Assembly (NCBI GenBank): GCA_037349105.1
Contig: JAYJMM010000113.1
Location: 4,340,001 to 4,404,000, forward strand
Origin: Limnomonas spitsbergensis
Lineage: Eukaryota; Chlorophyta; Chlorophyceae; Chlamydomonadales
DNA length: 64,000 nucleotides
Reading direction: 5' to 3'
Below are positions 33,001-45,100 of the stretch, piece after piece (positions within the stretch are counted from its first letter, which is position 1; each line of letters starts with the position of its first letter). The notes beneath the pieces were generated by a model that was given only the letters and a program-made list of their open reading frames with translations, was not told the DNA's origin and did not search any database. Made by a program: the position numbers and the translations under genes.

Positions 33001-34579
33001 CACGGACTTCGACAGTGAGTTACAGGGCTGCATCTGCATGCATATTTTGTGTGGACATACATGTTTGTGTGAACATACACATTGTGTGGGCACAAGTGCC
33101 ACACGCCTTGAAGCACCACATGGCCTGCAAATAACTGTTCAGGTCTAGGTCTTTACTCTGTAGTCTACTAGTCTAGGATCTGAAAGCGAGATCAGGCATG
33201 GGATATGGCCATGTGAGGGAGCCTCACGTTCATGTGCGGCAACCTTGACCCACACCCTAGGATGTGTCTATTTCATTTTCTGTGCAGGCGCTGTGGCAAC
33301 AGCGGTATTTGCTGCTAGCTGCCAGTTGCCAGGGCCACCTGCCCATTGTGAACATGATTCTGACTGTGCTGAAATTTAAAAACTACGAAGCAGCACTCAT
33401 CGACTTGCTCTTTGTTGCAGGTGCTGTGATCACCAACGGACTGTCCTGCCAGTTGCCGGGGGCGCATGCCAACATGATTCTGACTGTGCTGAAATTTAAA
33501 AACTACCAAGCAGCACTGATCGACTTGCACTTTGTTGTTGCAGGTGCTGCGATCACCTACGGACTGTCCTACCACTTGCCGGGGGCGCATGCCAACATGA
33601 TTCTGACTGTGCTGAAATTTAAAAACCACCAAGCAGCTCTCATCGACTTGCTCTTTGTTGTTGCAGGTGCTGTGATCACCAACGGACTTTCCTGCCAGTT
33701 ACCGGGGGCGCTTGCCAACATGATTCTGACTGTGCTGAAATTTAAAAACTACCAGGCAGCACTGATCGACTTGCTCTTTGTTGTTGCAGGTGCTGTGATC
33801 ACCAACGGACTGTCTTTCCAGTTGCCAGGGGCGCATGCCAACATGATTCTGACTGTGCTGAAATTCAAAAGTTACCAAGCAGCACTGATCGACCTGCTCT
33901 TTGTTGTTGCAGGTGCTGTTACCTCCAACGGATTGTCGTGCCAGCTACCGGGGGCGATGGTCAACGTCATCCTGACTGTGCTCAAGTATAAGAGCTACCA
34001 GGCTGCGCTGCGTGCCAATATGGCTGCGGGCGGGGACTCATGTTCGCGAGCAGTCGTGATTGGGGCGCTTCTTGCCGCGCAGGTGCGAGCAGCTGTCGGG
34101 TAGCTGCCGGGTGGCTGCATGGAAAAGGTGTATGGGCCGTGCAGATCTGGAATGGAGACAGAGCTGGTGTGGTTGTGAGATCTGTGGGCTATTCCGTGTC
34201 AGCTGTGGAAGATGGTGTGCCTGAATACAATTTTGCCTGAATAAATTTTCAGATCTTGGTGTCAGGGGGGTGAGAAATTCAAGAGCTGAGTTCATTACAT
34301 CAGATGTGCAGGTTTTCGGCAGAAACTGTGATATCTGTTTCTGGGATCAGTTTAGTAAATTCAAAAATATAGGTGGGCGGGCAAGCACAGAGGGGGCAGT
34401 GCCCGGTTGCAAGGCAAGACATCTTCACATCCCACAGGCACTCCTGCGACGTGTTGCTGTATTTGTAGGATGGAATGAAGGCCATCCCGGATTCGTGGCG
34501 CTTGGAGACATCTCAGTACGTGGAGGTGGAGGGCTTGACGAACCAGCTGCTGCTGTGGAGGGGCGTCTCAAGAGATTGA
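25368..34579 (+). CDS. ADP-ribosylglycohydrolase-superfamily (crystallin-J1-like) protein
   Basis: Exons in phase: 25368-25459, 26096-26192, 29703-29801, 31165-31302, 32023-32163, 32903-33014, 33913-34082 and 34469-34579. They give about 310 residues plus an unresolved N-terminus. Family-like segments run in order: RARSALLGALVADAATMGLH, then VYNQTALRDMLADRGILDHP, SPYGDELLPLLRYL, YRGRLNKSSRIMMDAF, WPETGSSQDTQANALVK, IPALVARYAGRPGLLAAVD, VRAQQNNQEAV, QTGTDFD, NGLSCQLPGAMVNVILTVLK, RANMAAGGDSCSRAVVIGAL and IPDSWR. The ADA and GGDSCSR segments correspond to the metal-binding ends of the superfamily, which removes ADP-ribose from proteins or small molecules; the substrate here is unknown. A small extra exon between 29801 and 31165 is possible (acceptor at 29924). 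Introns hold a 2.95-kb minisatellite and an array of alternative acceptors. The 3' exons are duplicated at 42111-45525. Confidence 0.85.
25525..25612 (+). pseudogene. Decayed duplicate of the ADADA-type exon
   Basis: This stretch repeats 25398-25480: gctcagcgctcctgggtgat, ttcttagctgatgctgccac, then catagcttgcactg|gtgagtccc. It would read ALLGDFLADAATI but has lost one base before the donor relative to the upstream exon (ATGGGCTTACACTG), so it no longer joins in frame with the exon at 26096. It keeps a good donor and could still act as a decoy. Confidence 0.75.
26161..29110 (+). repeat. 50-bp minisatellite, 59 units, carrying exon end plus donor
   Basis: Fifty-nine head-to-tail units of exactly 50 bp keep one register from 26161 to 29110, plus a degraded unit to about 29155. 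Each unit is tcatgacgccacctgccagc, gtgtactgccag|gtgatagg, gttcagggtt. The first unit is the last 32 nt of the glycohydrolase exon (encoding MTPPASMYYQ) together with its donor at 26192/26193. Variant sites are mainly atgacgcc/cgacacc/cgacact, ccagc/tcagc and gttcag/gtttag/gtgcag. Some units contain AGGGTTTAGGGTTT. Confidence 0.98.
29228..29300 (+). repeat. Short dispersed repeat family B, copy 3
   Basis: Core tgctgcggccgaacgggttg then cttccttaatccacgcttcagg, shortly after the 50-bp array in the glycohydrolase intron. Confidence 0.55.
30006..30034. repeat. (AC)n microsatellite
   Basis: About 14 AC dinucleotides in the glycohydrolase intron, roughly 240 bases before the start of the large tandem duplication. 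Confidence 0.95.
30695..30967 (+). other. Unassigned open frame in a glycohydrolase intron
   Basis: Ninety open codons without an ATG end in TAA. The translation includes LYLTRRLRWDAVDF, RQPPFEGVPGGLHWADGDLV and LEAQVAGAFALGSLK. It has ordinary residue composition rather than low complexity but matches no family I recognise. The upstream part overlaps a diverged repeat (gcaacttgaagca twice, about 30615 and 30697). It may be a captured gene fragment. An identical copy is at 41641-41913. Confidence 0.3.
31500..31570. repeat. Pyrimidine-rich CCCTGC repeat
   Basis: Units of cccctg in the intron between glycohydrolase exons 4 and 5. Similar cctgcctgcc and ccctgtcctg runs occur at 32310-32480 and 32640-32720. 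They create long low-complexity frames that are not genes. Confidence 0.85.
32205..32275 (+). repeat. Diverged copy of the 3' end of glycohydrolase exon 5
   Basis: The frame reads DVVDAGLAVAQIRKAVLE and aligns with EAVDAALAVARILEKVVL at the end of exon 5 (32023-32163). It therefore appears to be a decayed duplicate of the exon 3' end downstream of its own donor. An identical copy lies at 43151-43221. Confidence 0.6.
33288..33912 (+). repeat. Array of alternative 3' splice sites with 123-bp spacing
   Basis: Before the real exon 7 of the glycohydrolase (33913) lie five copies of its acceptor and 5' coding part, starting at 33288, 33421, 33544, 33667 and 33790. From 33421 on, all spacings are exactly 123 bp. 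Each unit is ctctttgttgttgcag then gtgctgtgatcaccaacgga, encoding AVITNGLSCQLPGAHANMIL and TVLKFKNYQAALIDLLFVVA. Units 2-5 and exon 7 stay open in one frame and in the phase delivered by exon 6. The first copy differs in length by ten bases and would shift the frame. No donors separate the copies. Confidence 0.95.
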
Positions 34580-36748
34580 TATGCCCCGTTCTCCCCTCCA
34601 TTGCCAAGCCCCCGCCACGCCCGTTCCTGCTCCCACTTCACCCTGTTTCTGCTGTTGAGGGTCGTCTCTAGAAATTGATGTGCTGCTCGCCTCAGAGCCA
34701 CCCATCCCGCCCAGCCCAGCCCAGCCCAGCCTCGCCCTGCCTCTCCCAATCCAGCTCCCGCTCACGGCTGGTGTGGAGGGGCGCCAAGAGAGATTGATTG
34801 GATGCTAGTGTCTACATACCTTTGGAAGAAAAAAGACGATAAATCTGGAATGCAATTATTTGAATGGCTATGGGCGTATTTGCCTGACTGTCCAGAAGAG
34901 GGCTAACGGCCTGCGAGAGGTCATGAGATGTGCTACAGAGAGCAGAGGTGCTTGGGGTGTGAATCAGCTTTTCATAATGCACTCAAACCATGCTTGGGAT
35001 GCGGCCGAGACGCTACCACTAGGCCAGTTGGATCAAGACCATGACCAGCCTACGGTCTGTGGCCCAAGCAGCAGGGCTTGCCGCACCATGTGCGCCATGC
35101 CATAGAACAGTGTGTGGCTGAACAGCTGAAGTGTAGCCGAGTTGCGCTGGACATCACTGGCATCAACGATGTGAGCAGGTATGAATAGGTGTGAGGATGC
35201 GCTGGTTGAGGGGGGCAAGGTTTTGGGGCCATGTGTTAGCATCCGTTCTGAAGGACCTGACCAGGACTCCAGACTCGAATTTCTTATTCTAGCCTTTTCG
35301 GTGTCAAGAATGTGCAGTTGGAGGTATTATTCTCAATATTCGAACAGCTGGTGACTCGGCACGAGTGTTTAAAAGGTTGTCACATTTTAGCTTGCCCAAG
35401 AAAGATGAAAGCTGTTTTCATGCATCGGTAGGGCCCAGGGGCTTGCAGCTCGAGATGGATGTTTACATTTCACAGTACCAGCAATTCAGGGTGGTGTGAC
35501 ACTCTACTTCTTTACGCATAATCCCGTAGATGGATTTTAAATCAGGTGCATACGATTCACACTCTTTCATATAGGCACTGTGTTTTCTCATGCATCTTCC
35601 ACAGGATCTCACCTTTTTCGATGCCACCCTTTTGTATGACACATATTATGATGGCAGTGGATGGTTATTTCTTGGCTTTCCCCATGCGCTGTTATCAAAA
35701 GCTTTAGCTGAGGCATACCAGGGGCATCGTGTGGCTTTTTCCCATGACACATCGTGGTAGTTTGCCAGTTTTTTCTCTCGAGCTTAGTGCCAGTGGGGCA
35801 AGGAAATTTTCTTGCTTGTTGGCCCAGCAAATACGTTAGCCAGGCCCCTCTGTAGATTGCGAAAGATCTGATGCGTGGCTGTACTTACCAGTCTATAAAA
35901 ACGTGTGCTATGGGCGTACATTTACAGACCATCCAAAGTGGAGCCAGGAGCGATCAACAGGCCGACAGTTGTAACTCATATACAAGATTTAAAAAGCAGC
36001 GACTCCACGCTGGTTTCTGAATCATATGGATATGGTGATACGTGTCTTGGCTACAACCAGGCTACAAATAATCATAATCCACTCGATCTGAAGGAAAGAA
36101 TTCCACACAGCCCTATATTGTTCCGTCTAAAAAGTAAAACGTTCGCGATGGCACAGAAGTCATGATCAACCATACTGGTAGCCGGTGAATGTCAGAATAT
36201 TAAGTGATGAAAGACAACACGCTTCTTTGACTACTTCTTCAAAGCAATATCAGCAAATGTTCAGCTAGGGCCCCTATGGCCTGGCCTGAAAAGTTTTAAT
36301 GAGCGCATGGGCCAGTGGCCTCTACATCCCAAAGGATCCTGCCTAGCGACCTCAAAGGATCCAGTCTGCAGATCTCAATGGATCCTGCCTAACGATCTCA
36401 AAGTATCTAGTCTGCAGATCTCAATGGATCCAGTCTAGTGATCTCAAAGGGTCCAGTCTGTAGATCTCAATGGATCCTACCTAATGACCTCAAAGGGTCC
36501 AGTCTGTAGATCTCAATGGATCCTACGAAACGACCTCAAAGGGTCCAGTCTCTAGATCTCAATCGTTCCAGCCTGTGCTTGTATATCCAGCCAGTCTTGT
36601 AGCTCATTGGATCCAACATGTGCTTGCCGGTCTGCTGCTCCAGCTTCGGCTCATGAAGTGTCAGGGCACGCCCTTCTTGCACACCAGATCCGCAACATAT
36701 GACGAGATCCGTTCAACATAAACATCAACCTTGCTGGTCCGTGGTTTT
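34580..36748. other. Intergenic region between convergent 3' ends (unit A)
   Basis: Separates the glycohydrolase stop (34579) from the 3' end of the truncated ORC1 (36749). Apart from the 46-bp repeat at 36349-36577 and a short CCCAG run near 34705-34730, nothing was recognised. The same sequence recurs at 45526-47694. Confidence 0.6.
36349..36577. repeat. 46-bp tandem repeat, about five units (unit A)
   Basis: Units of gacctcaaagggtccagtct, gtagatctcaatggatccta, ctaat. A duplicate array lies at 47295-47523. Confidence 0.9.
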
Positions 36749-39700
36749 TCAAGCGCTCATCTGGCTGTGCACCGCAGCGAGTCTTGTGTCCTCCTTGAAC
36801 GCAGTGGCCACGTCCGGGATTTCCACTTTGAACTGGACCTGAGCACATGAGGGGGACAAGCGGGCTGCCGCGTGAGAAGCGAGATATGCGGGGTGAGAGC
36901 AAAAAACTGAAGCAGAAAGACTGATCTGCGGTCGCAAGCCCCCTCTTGACGCTTAGCGGAATGTAACAAGCCTGAAATCTTAGGCCAGGGGTGGAGAGCT
37001 AAGTACCTCCTGCATACACCGTCTTCCTGCCCCTGCTGTCTTACCTTCATGCGGATGTATCTCCTGGATACACCGCCTTCCAGCCACTACTGTATTACCT
37101 TCATGCAGATGTCCTGCCTGGATGTACCGCCTTCATGCTACTGCCTTCTTACCTTCATGCGGATGTGTCGCCACGGCTGCGTACATGCCAGCAGCCCCTT
37201 GGCCGCCAGGCCCGCAGCTAAGCTCACGACGGCGCTGTCCGTGCACTTTGCCTCGGGCATAAGCAGGGCCAGGTGCGTCTCCATGCGATGATGCAGCGCC
37301 TGCGATTCAGATTTCAAATTTGAATCAAAGCTGTTTGAGGAGGGCAGTTGTGTGCATGTGTCATGAAGAGCGTAAGGGCTGACACACTCATTGCTTTAGG
37401 CATCTGCAGTAGCCTAGTTATACACTTACAGGTATACTCTTCCAAGGCCCTTCCCCCTAGCAATCTAGAAATTGCTATCTATGTGAACAGAAAGAACCTC
37501 TATCCCATCCGCCTTCGTCCCCACAACTGCGCCAGCCTGTCCCACCTGCCGGTATCCCCTCACCAGCCCCAGCTTACAGATTCTATCCCACATGTCCTCC
37601 ATTCCCTCACCTTTGCCCGCTTATCCCCCCTACCCCTACCATCCCCAACCTCTCCCACCCACCCCTGCATCCCCTCACTTGCCTCTCCCCCCCACCCGCT
37701 CATCCATCCCCACACCTGCACTGACGCGTGCACCTTCTTGGTGGATCGGATCTCGATCATCAGCGCCACCATCATCACCTTCTCCATCAGACTGCATGAC
37801 CGCAGGAACTGCATGTGCACCGAGCTGTAGATCTCCCCGATGGCGCGGTTCATGTGCTCCCGCTGCAGGGGACAGGTTCAAATGGGAAGCAGAGGCGTCA
37901 GGGCAGAATTTATAGAAAATCTCCTTCAACAAATATATATATACATTCATCGATGGCGCTATTCATGTGCTCCTGCTGCAGGGAACAGGTTCAAATAGAA
38001 ACCAAACCAAGAGTCTCAAGAGCAGCGTTCAAGAAGTACACATACCCCGATGCCCCTCTACAGGTCCTCTCCCTGTCATGCCGGTGACAGCTTTCTTTTC
38101 AGCAATGAGATTTTACCCCCCCCCCCGCCCTCCGCAATCAATGAGATTCCACCAGTGTAGGGATTCAAAAAGTGTGAGCAGTTCAAAAGAATCAAAGCAG
38201 TGCCTGGACCCGGTTGATAACAGGAAGGGCATGCGTCGACAGCAGGGGCAAGGCGGGACGGGCCTCCCCAATCGCCCTGCATCCGGCTCCCAGTCACAAA
38301 GCCAACCAAGCTGTAGTGCCCAGAACCTACACCCCTGCCTTAGAACCTGCCCCTCCATGACAGTGACCAAAAACATGAGCATTTACACAAAATCCATCCA
38401 GATGCCCAGGGACTGAGAGCCGGTCTACGTAAGGACTGTGTGCTTATCTGCCCCTCTGCACTCACAGTCACAAAGCCATCCAAGCTGAGTGGTGCCGGCT
38501 TGTCTTGTGCCTTGAGGGCCGCAACGTCATCATCTGCGGCATCCACAGCACGCCGAAGCAGCTCCAGGACCCGCCGGACGTCCCCTGAGGTAGAGGCCAC
38601 CTGGGCGAAGGGGCAGATACGCACTGGGTTGGAGGCTATTAGTTACATGTGTCGCATAAGATATGCCACCGGTAGGTAAACGTAAATCAGGGTGAACCTA
38701 GGAAGTGGGAGGCAGGTTGAGAGGAGGCTAGTTTTGATTTGCTGACAAATAGGAATTGTTGCAGTTTGCATTTCAGTCTGCTTTTCTGATTGCATTTGGG
38801 TGACAGGCAGCAGCACCTCATCGCTTTCACACCTGCCTTGCCGCCAGCCTCCTCATCCCCTTTCACACCCTTCTCGCCGCCAGTCACCCACTTCTTATCC
38901 CCTTGATACAAGCGATCAGCCGCCTCATCCCTTTTCACACATTTGACACCGCCACCCCCGTCCTGCCCTGAACACACATCTTAAGCTCCCATATACCTCA
39001 TCCTTTCACACAGCGTGTTGTTACCAGCCCCCTTATCCACGTCACACTTTCTTGCCGCCAGCCCCCTCACCCCCTTCACACGTTTCTTGCCGCCATCACG
39101 ATGGCACTCTCCTTGAACATATCAACGTCATGCAGCCTAGATTTTCTCACTTCCCCGCCACACCTTAGCCAAGTCCCCCCCCACCATTTCATCCCTTTCA
39201 CACCTTTCTCGCTGCCAGCTCGATGGCAATGTCCTTGAAGACATCTACGCCGTGCAGCCTAGATTTGGAGATGGTCTTGAGCTGCTCCACATTGTAGGGT
39301 TGGAAAGCGAGCTTGCTGCTAGCCAGCCGGCTGCATGCAGGGAGTGTGGGGGCAAAACGCGAATCTTAAATGTCTCTATCCAAAAGGTCCTTCGGTGGGG
39401 AGAGAGACAATTTGCTGCTGGCACACAAGGGGTGGGACAATGGTTGCGTTCAAACTTGTAAGCTGAGAGGCCATGGAGTGGGTAGCAAGCTTGCTGCTAG
39501 CCAGCCAACTGCACACCGGGTGTGTATGGACAAAACGTGACTTTTCCATGGCTATATAAAAGAGATCCTGGAAGGAAGGCCGACTTGCTGCCAGCTCACG
39601 GGGGCGGGACAATCGGTACACCCTCAGTCCCCACCATGCAATCATAATGCCTCCCCCTCACCCCCCACCCCCACCTGACAATGCTCGGCAGCACTATTCC

Positions 39701-41218
39701 TCTAGTGCCCCCCAGCCCCCCACTGCCCTGTCCCTAACTGGCGTTTTAGGCATCACTCTGCCCTCCCCCCTCTCCCCCTACATCCCCACCTGGCAATGCT
39801 CCCGCAGCACCCCGCCCTCTGTCCCCACCTGGCAATCCTGGGCAGAACCCTGGAGTCTAGATCGTGTGTGTTTGAGATGCCGATGACAGCCAGCCGCGCT
39901 CCTGGTAGCGTGGGCCATTCAAACAGGTTGTACAGCACCTGAGGGCAGAGGAGGGAATTGGGGTACCTTATTGCAGCGAACAGAGCACCAAGCTGTCCCC
40001 ACCATTCCCTCATTTTAAGCCACGGAGGAACTTGCTTGTTTTATGGAACTGGTCCCCAGATCGGTCTAGTGGTGGCTACCCAGCAACCTGCCAAAGGTGG
40101 TCTGGTGCACACTAAAATGAGCTGTGCTGCCCAGGACAAAAAGGCTTGGTTGCCTGAATACACAACTGAATATAGTGTACGGTATTAAACTTTACCCGCA
40201 TGCAACCCACCGACTGATCCTTGGTCATGAGGATGTCGATCTCGTCTACCAGGAGCAGCGTCATAGCCTGGCCCTGCCCGCCGCCCGGCTGCGGCCCGTT
40301 ACGCGACACAAACATGGCCTCTAGGTGAGACAGCGCCCTGCATGGATAAGGGTGGAGGGGTCAGACAACCTGGACTCGTTACGCGACACAAACATGGCCT
40401 CTATGTGAGACAGCGCCCTGCATGGTGAAAAGGGTTCAAGGCAAACTAGGGTTGATGCGCAACACAAGCCTGGTCCCAGATGTGACAGCGCCCTGCAGGA
40501 AGCACCAGTGGCGTGGAACAATCCGCCGACAAGATCTGAGGGCCAAAGGTGATTGAGGCATCTGCAGCAGCCGTACGGCAGCTCTGGGGCAGGATCACTT
40601 TGCTGCGCCACCCACCCACGGTGGATATAAGGTCGAGGATCACATTTATGTACCACCCACTCACAGCTGCAGTACTCCTGCCCCGCATGTGCTCCATGCC
40701 CTGCTTATACCCACCCATCCACGTCTACCCAGAAAACGTTTGAACCTGCGTGCTACGTGAGCCCCTGAAAGGTTCATTAATTTTGCTTTACCCACCCAGC
40801 CCACATGGGTCCTAGGGCCAAAGATCACTTTGTTGCACAGCATCTCTGTCCCATCAGACCCTACTAAAACTGGCAACCCCAACCGAACATAAGAGAATAC
40901 CCCTGGCCTCACGCACAACCACAGGTGAACACATGCTCACTTGCTGCACGGCATCTCTGCCCAGTCAGCCTTGTCCATAGCTGCACCCCCCCATCATCCT
41001 CCCCACCCCAGGGACGCAAATCCTCACTTTGCTGCACCGCATCTCTGCCCAGTCAGCCTCTCCCACAGCTTGGAGTAGACGTGCTGCGGACTGGGCAGCG
41101 ACAACGCGTTGATGGTCACCAGTTGCACGCCAGCCGCCACTGCCGGCCCCCTCAGGCCCGCCAGGACCTCCATCACACACGCGGTCTTGCCAGTGCCGGG
41201 AATACCGCAGATGTACAT
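36749..41218 (-). pseudogene. 5'-truncated ORC1 copy (AAA+ and C-terminal part only)
   Basis: This is the copy of ORC1 exons 9-16 in duplication unit A: 41218-41028, 40337-40211, 39938-39829, 39330-39204, 38600-38466, 37862-37722, 37299-37153 and 36838-36749. The PHD, BAH and linker exons are missing, because the breakpoint at 41219 falls 20 bases into exon 9. By chance the first complete codon is the ATG of MYICGIPGTGKT, so an in-frame product of 355 residues with Walker A, Walker B and the C-terminal region is possible if the locus is transcribed. No disabling change was seen in the copied exons. Upstream on the - strand lies reversed glycohydrolase intron, with no evident promoter. I treat it as a gene fragment. 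Confidence 0.85.
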
Positions 41219-42110
41219 CGCTGACGATACTGAGGTGTGTGACCAGGGATAAAGTGCGAGGGAGCACCGCCTTAGGACCGCGCTGCACGATCAAAAGACG
41301 CTGGTGAATTGACACGTCAACCTGAAGTCCTCAATCTTAAACTCTTAACATTGAGTGATGAGGGATTGATGCAGGAGTGCAGTGAATGGAGGTCTTATCA
41401 AAGAAACTCTTTACATGCGTTACACCGGTATATATTAAGTAACCTTACCGGTATATTCTGGTACCAGTAACATCAAATAAGATTAACTCTTTGTACAGTA
41501 TATATTACATAGATGTAATTAAAGAAGCTACGCTAAAATCCAGTGAATTGATGCCTTGCAACTTGAAGCATGACCTTGCGTGACAAAGGAAGCAATGCTG
41601 GGATGCAGTGAATTGAAATTGTGCGACTTGCAGGGAAATCGTGCAACTTGAAGCACGCCTTTATTTGACAAGGAGGCTACGCTGGGATGCGGTGGATTTT
41701 GTCACTGCTGAAGTGTCCGCCTTGCGGCAGTGTTCATCTTATGTGCGCCAGCCCCCCTTTGAGGGAGTGCCAGGCGGCCTCCACTGGGCCGATGGGGATT
41801 TAGTCTGGACAGGCCTACCGTTGGAGGCCCAAGTTGCAGGGGCTTTTGCTCTAGGCTCCCTTAAGGCCACAGGCCGTAATGCTGCTGAAGTGTGCTTGAA
41901 GCGTGTGAAATAAATAGTGTGTTACATCCCCTCCTGTATCAGAGATGATGCGCTCTCTGTCCTCATGGGAGTCTGTGAGGGTTGAACCCCCCACTTCCAG
42001 CGGACCCGCTTCCTCAATGGCCGACGCTGTACATCAGCAGCCAGCAGAGTCTACCGCCCCATACCTCATCCGTACCGCCGCCGATCTTGTACTGCTGTCT
42101 GCTGATCCAG

Positions 42111-45100
42111 GCGCTGGCGTACTACTACATGGGGTACCGCGGCCGCCTGAACAAGAGCTCACGGATCATGATGGACGCTTTCAATGCCGGGAAAGTCTGG
42201 CCGGAAACAGGGAGCTCACAGGACACGCAAGCCAACGCACTGGTGAAGGTGAGAAGCAGCTGTTTTGCCCGCGTTTGTTTAGGGTTCAGGGTCTAGTTTT
42301 TTGTATTGAGTTTCTGTGCAGTGCCACCGGTGCATGTTGCGCTCAATGCGCCGCTGTAGCTGCACATCACATACACACGAGCGTCCCCGGGGACTCCTTG
42401 GATTCTCTCAGAATTTCCATCCTCTTGCAGTGCAGGGGGGACGGGGGATAAGAAGCTGCCCTCCTCCTTCCCTCCCCCTGCCCTTCCCTGCCCCTGCCCC
42501 TGCCCCTGCCCCTGCCCCTCCTGAATTTCTCCTTCCAACTCTTCTTAATTTTAAACACCACTCCTTCCACTCCATCCACTTTTTCTCACTGCACCGACAC
42601 CAACCTGCCTGCAGTAGCGTAATTTTTTTAGTGATGCTGCGGGTAGTGCACGAGCTCTTCTGCTCCCTTATGTTGCGAGTGCCTTGTAACATCGTACCTC
42701 CTGTTGCAAGCACATTGTCCTAAGTTCCCTCATATTGCAAGAACCTTGTTTTAAGTTCCATCATGTTGCAACTTGCAAGTACCTTGTTTTGCATGGTACC
42801 TTCTGTTGCAAGCACCTTGTGCTAAGTTCCTTCCTGTTTCAAGTACTTTGTTCTAAGTTCCCTCATGTTGTATATACCTTATTGTATGCTCCTTCATGTT
42901 GCTAGTACCTTCTTAGCAGTGCCCTTGACTGAAGCGTCGTGGCTGTACCGCCCCTGGCTGTACCGCAGATCCCCGCTCTGGTTGCGCGGTACGCTGGCCG
43001 CCCGGGGCTGCTGGCTGCGGTGGACGTTGCGGTACGAGCACAGCAGAACAACCAAGAGGCAGTAGACGCGGCGCTGGCAGTGGCACGGATTTTGGAGAAG
43101 GTGGTGCTGGTGAGTCGGAGGAGGAGGGACTAAGTTAATTGCAGTGCAAACGCATAAGATCGACTATGACGTTGTGGATGCAGGGCTGGCGGTGGCGCAG
43201 ATTCGGAAGGCGGTTCTGGAAGTCTTGGATTGGGGGCAGCTGCATGAATTGCTTGCCTGTCTGCCTGCCTGGACACTTGCACGCCCGACTGCCCAATCCC
43301 CTGCCCTGCCTGCCTGCCTTTTTGCCAGCATGAACGTCCGAATGTCGGCCTGCCTAAACGCCTGCCCTGCCAGCCTGAACGCCTGCCCGTCTGAATGCCT
43401 GAACGCCTGCCTGCCCGCCCGCCCGCCTGCACTACCTGCCTACCGATTTATTGAGAGGGTAGGGCTGGGAGAGGGTGGGGATCTGCATGCACTGCCTGCC
43501 TGCCAGCCTGTCGCCCTGTCCTGTCTTGTCCCATGTCTAGCTACCCACTAAGTCCTTGGAGTTTCCTTGTCCAAATGGCCTGGCCCCGCCCTGTCATGAC
43601 CCCCCCTCCCCCGCCACCCTGTCCTGTCCTGTTCCCCGTCCTGCCCTGCCCTGCCCTGGCCTTCTGTATCTTGTTGCAGTCCTTAACAAATCTGAGCTGC
43701 TGTCCATTTTGGGCATTACAACACAAACATTTATGATTTGTCTCCTGCCCTCTTGCACGAGGGACCTGCCCACTCAATTCACGACATCCCCAATCTCGAA
43801 TAAACCCAATTCTGACCCCGAACCCCAAACCCTGAATTTTGTCCCCAGGGATCTTCTGTGTCCGAGGCGGTCGACTGGGCACTGACGCCGGGGGTGATTC
43901 CGGAGGGAATGCAGGCGCAGATACGGCTGGGCAAGTCACAGACAGGCACGGACTTCGACAGTGAGTTACAGGGCTGCATCTGCATGCATATTTTGTGTGG
44001 ACATACATGTTTGTGTGAACATACACATTGTGTGGGCACAAGTGCCACACGCCTTGAAGCACCACATGGCCTGCAAATAACTGTTCAGGTCTAGGTCTTT
44101 ACTCTGTAGTCTACTAGTCTAGGATCTGAAAGCGAGATCAGGCATGGGATATGGCCATGTGAGGGAGCCTCACGTTCATGTGCGGCAACCTTGACCCACA
44201 CCCTAGGATGTGTCTATTTCATTTTCTGTGCAGGCGCTGTGGCAACAGCGGTATTTGCTGCTAGCTGCCAGTTGCCAGGGCCACCTGCCCATTGTGAACA
44301 TGATTCTGACTGTGCTGAAATTTAAAAACTACGAAGCAGCACTCATCGACTTGCTCTTTGTTGCAGGTGCTGTGATCACCAACGGACTGTCCTGCCAGTT
44401 GCCGGGGGCGCATGCCAACATGATTCTGACTGTGCTGAAATTTAAAAACTACCAAGCAGCACTGATCGACTTGCACTTTGTTGTTGCAGGTGCTGCGATC
44501 ACCTACGGACTGTCCTACCACTTGCCGGGGGCGCATGCCAACATGATTCTGACTGTGCTGAAATTTAAAAACCACCAAGCAGCTCTCATCGACTTGCTCT
44601 TTGTTGTTGCAGGTGCTGTGATCACCAACGGACTTTCCTGCCAGTTACCGGGGGCGCTTGCCAACATGATTCTGACTGTGCTGAAATTTAAAAACTACCA
44701 GGCAGCACTGATCGACTTGCTCTTTGTTGTTGCAGGTGCTGTGATCACCAACGGACTGTCTTTCCAGTTGCCAGGGGCGCATGCCAACATGATTCTGACT
44801 GTGCTGAAATTCAAAAGTTACCAAGCAGCACTGATCGACCTGCTCTTTGTTGTTGCAGGTGCTGTTACCTCCAACGGATTGTCGTGCCAGCTACCGGGGG
44901 CGATGGTCAACGTCATCCTGACTGTGCTCAAGTATAAGAGCTACCAGGCTGCGCTGCGTGCCAATATGGCTGCGGGCGGGGACTCATGTTCGCGAGCAGT
45001 CGTGATTGGGGCGCTTCTTGCCGCGCAGGTGCGAGCAGCTGTCGGGTAGCTGCCGGGTGGCTGCATGGAAAAGGTGTATGGGCCGTGCAGATCTGGAATG

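Larger units (their letters stand above)
30273..41219. repeat. Large tandem duplication, unit A (10,946 bp)
   Basis: The sequence from the gctgacgatactgaggtgtg at 30274 onwards is repeated at an offset of exactly 10,946 bp. Unit A contains glycohydrolase exons 4-8 (part of the intact gene) and a 5'-truncated ORC1. The join at 41219/41220 fuses ORC1 exon 9 (atgtacatc) directly to glycohydrolase intron sequence (gctgacg). Both breakpoints share only TC, so microhomology or blunt joining is likely. Two differences were seen: C32777/A43723 and C36140/T47086. Confidence 0.97.
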
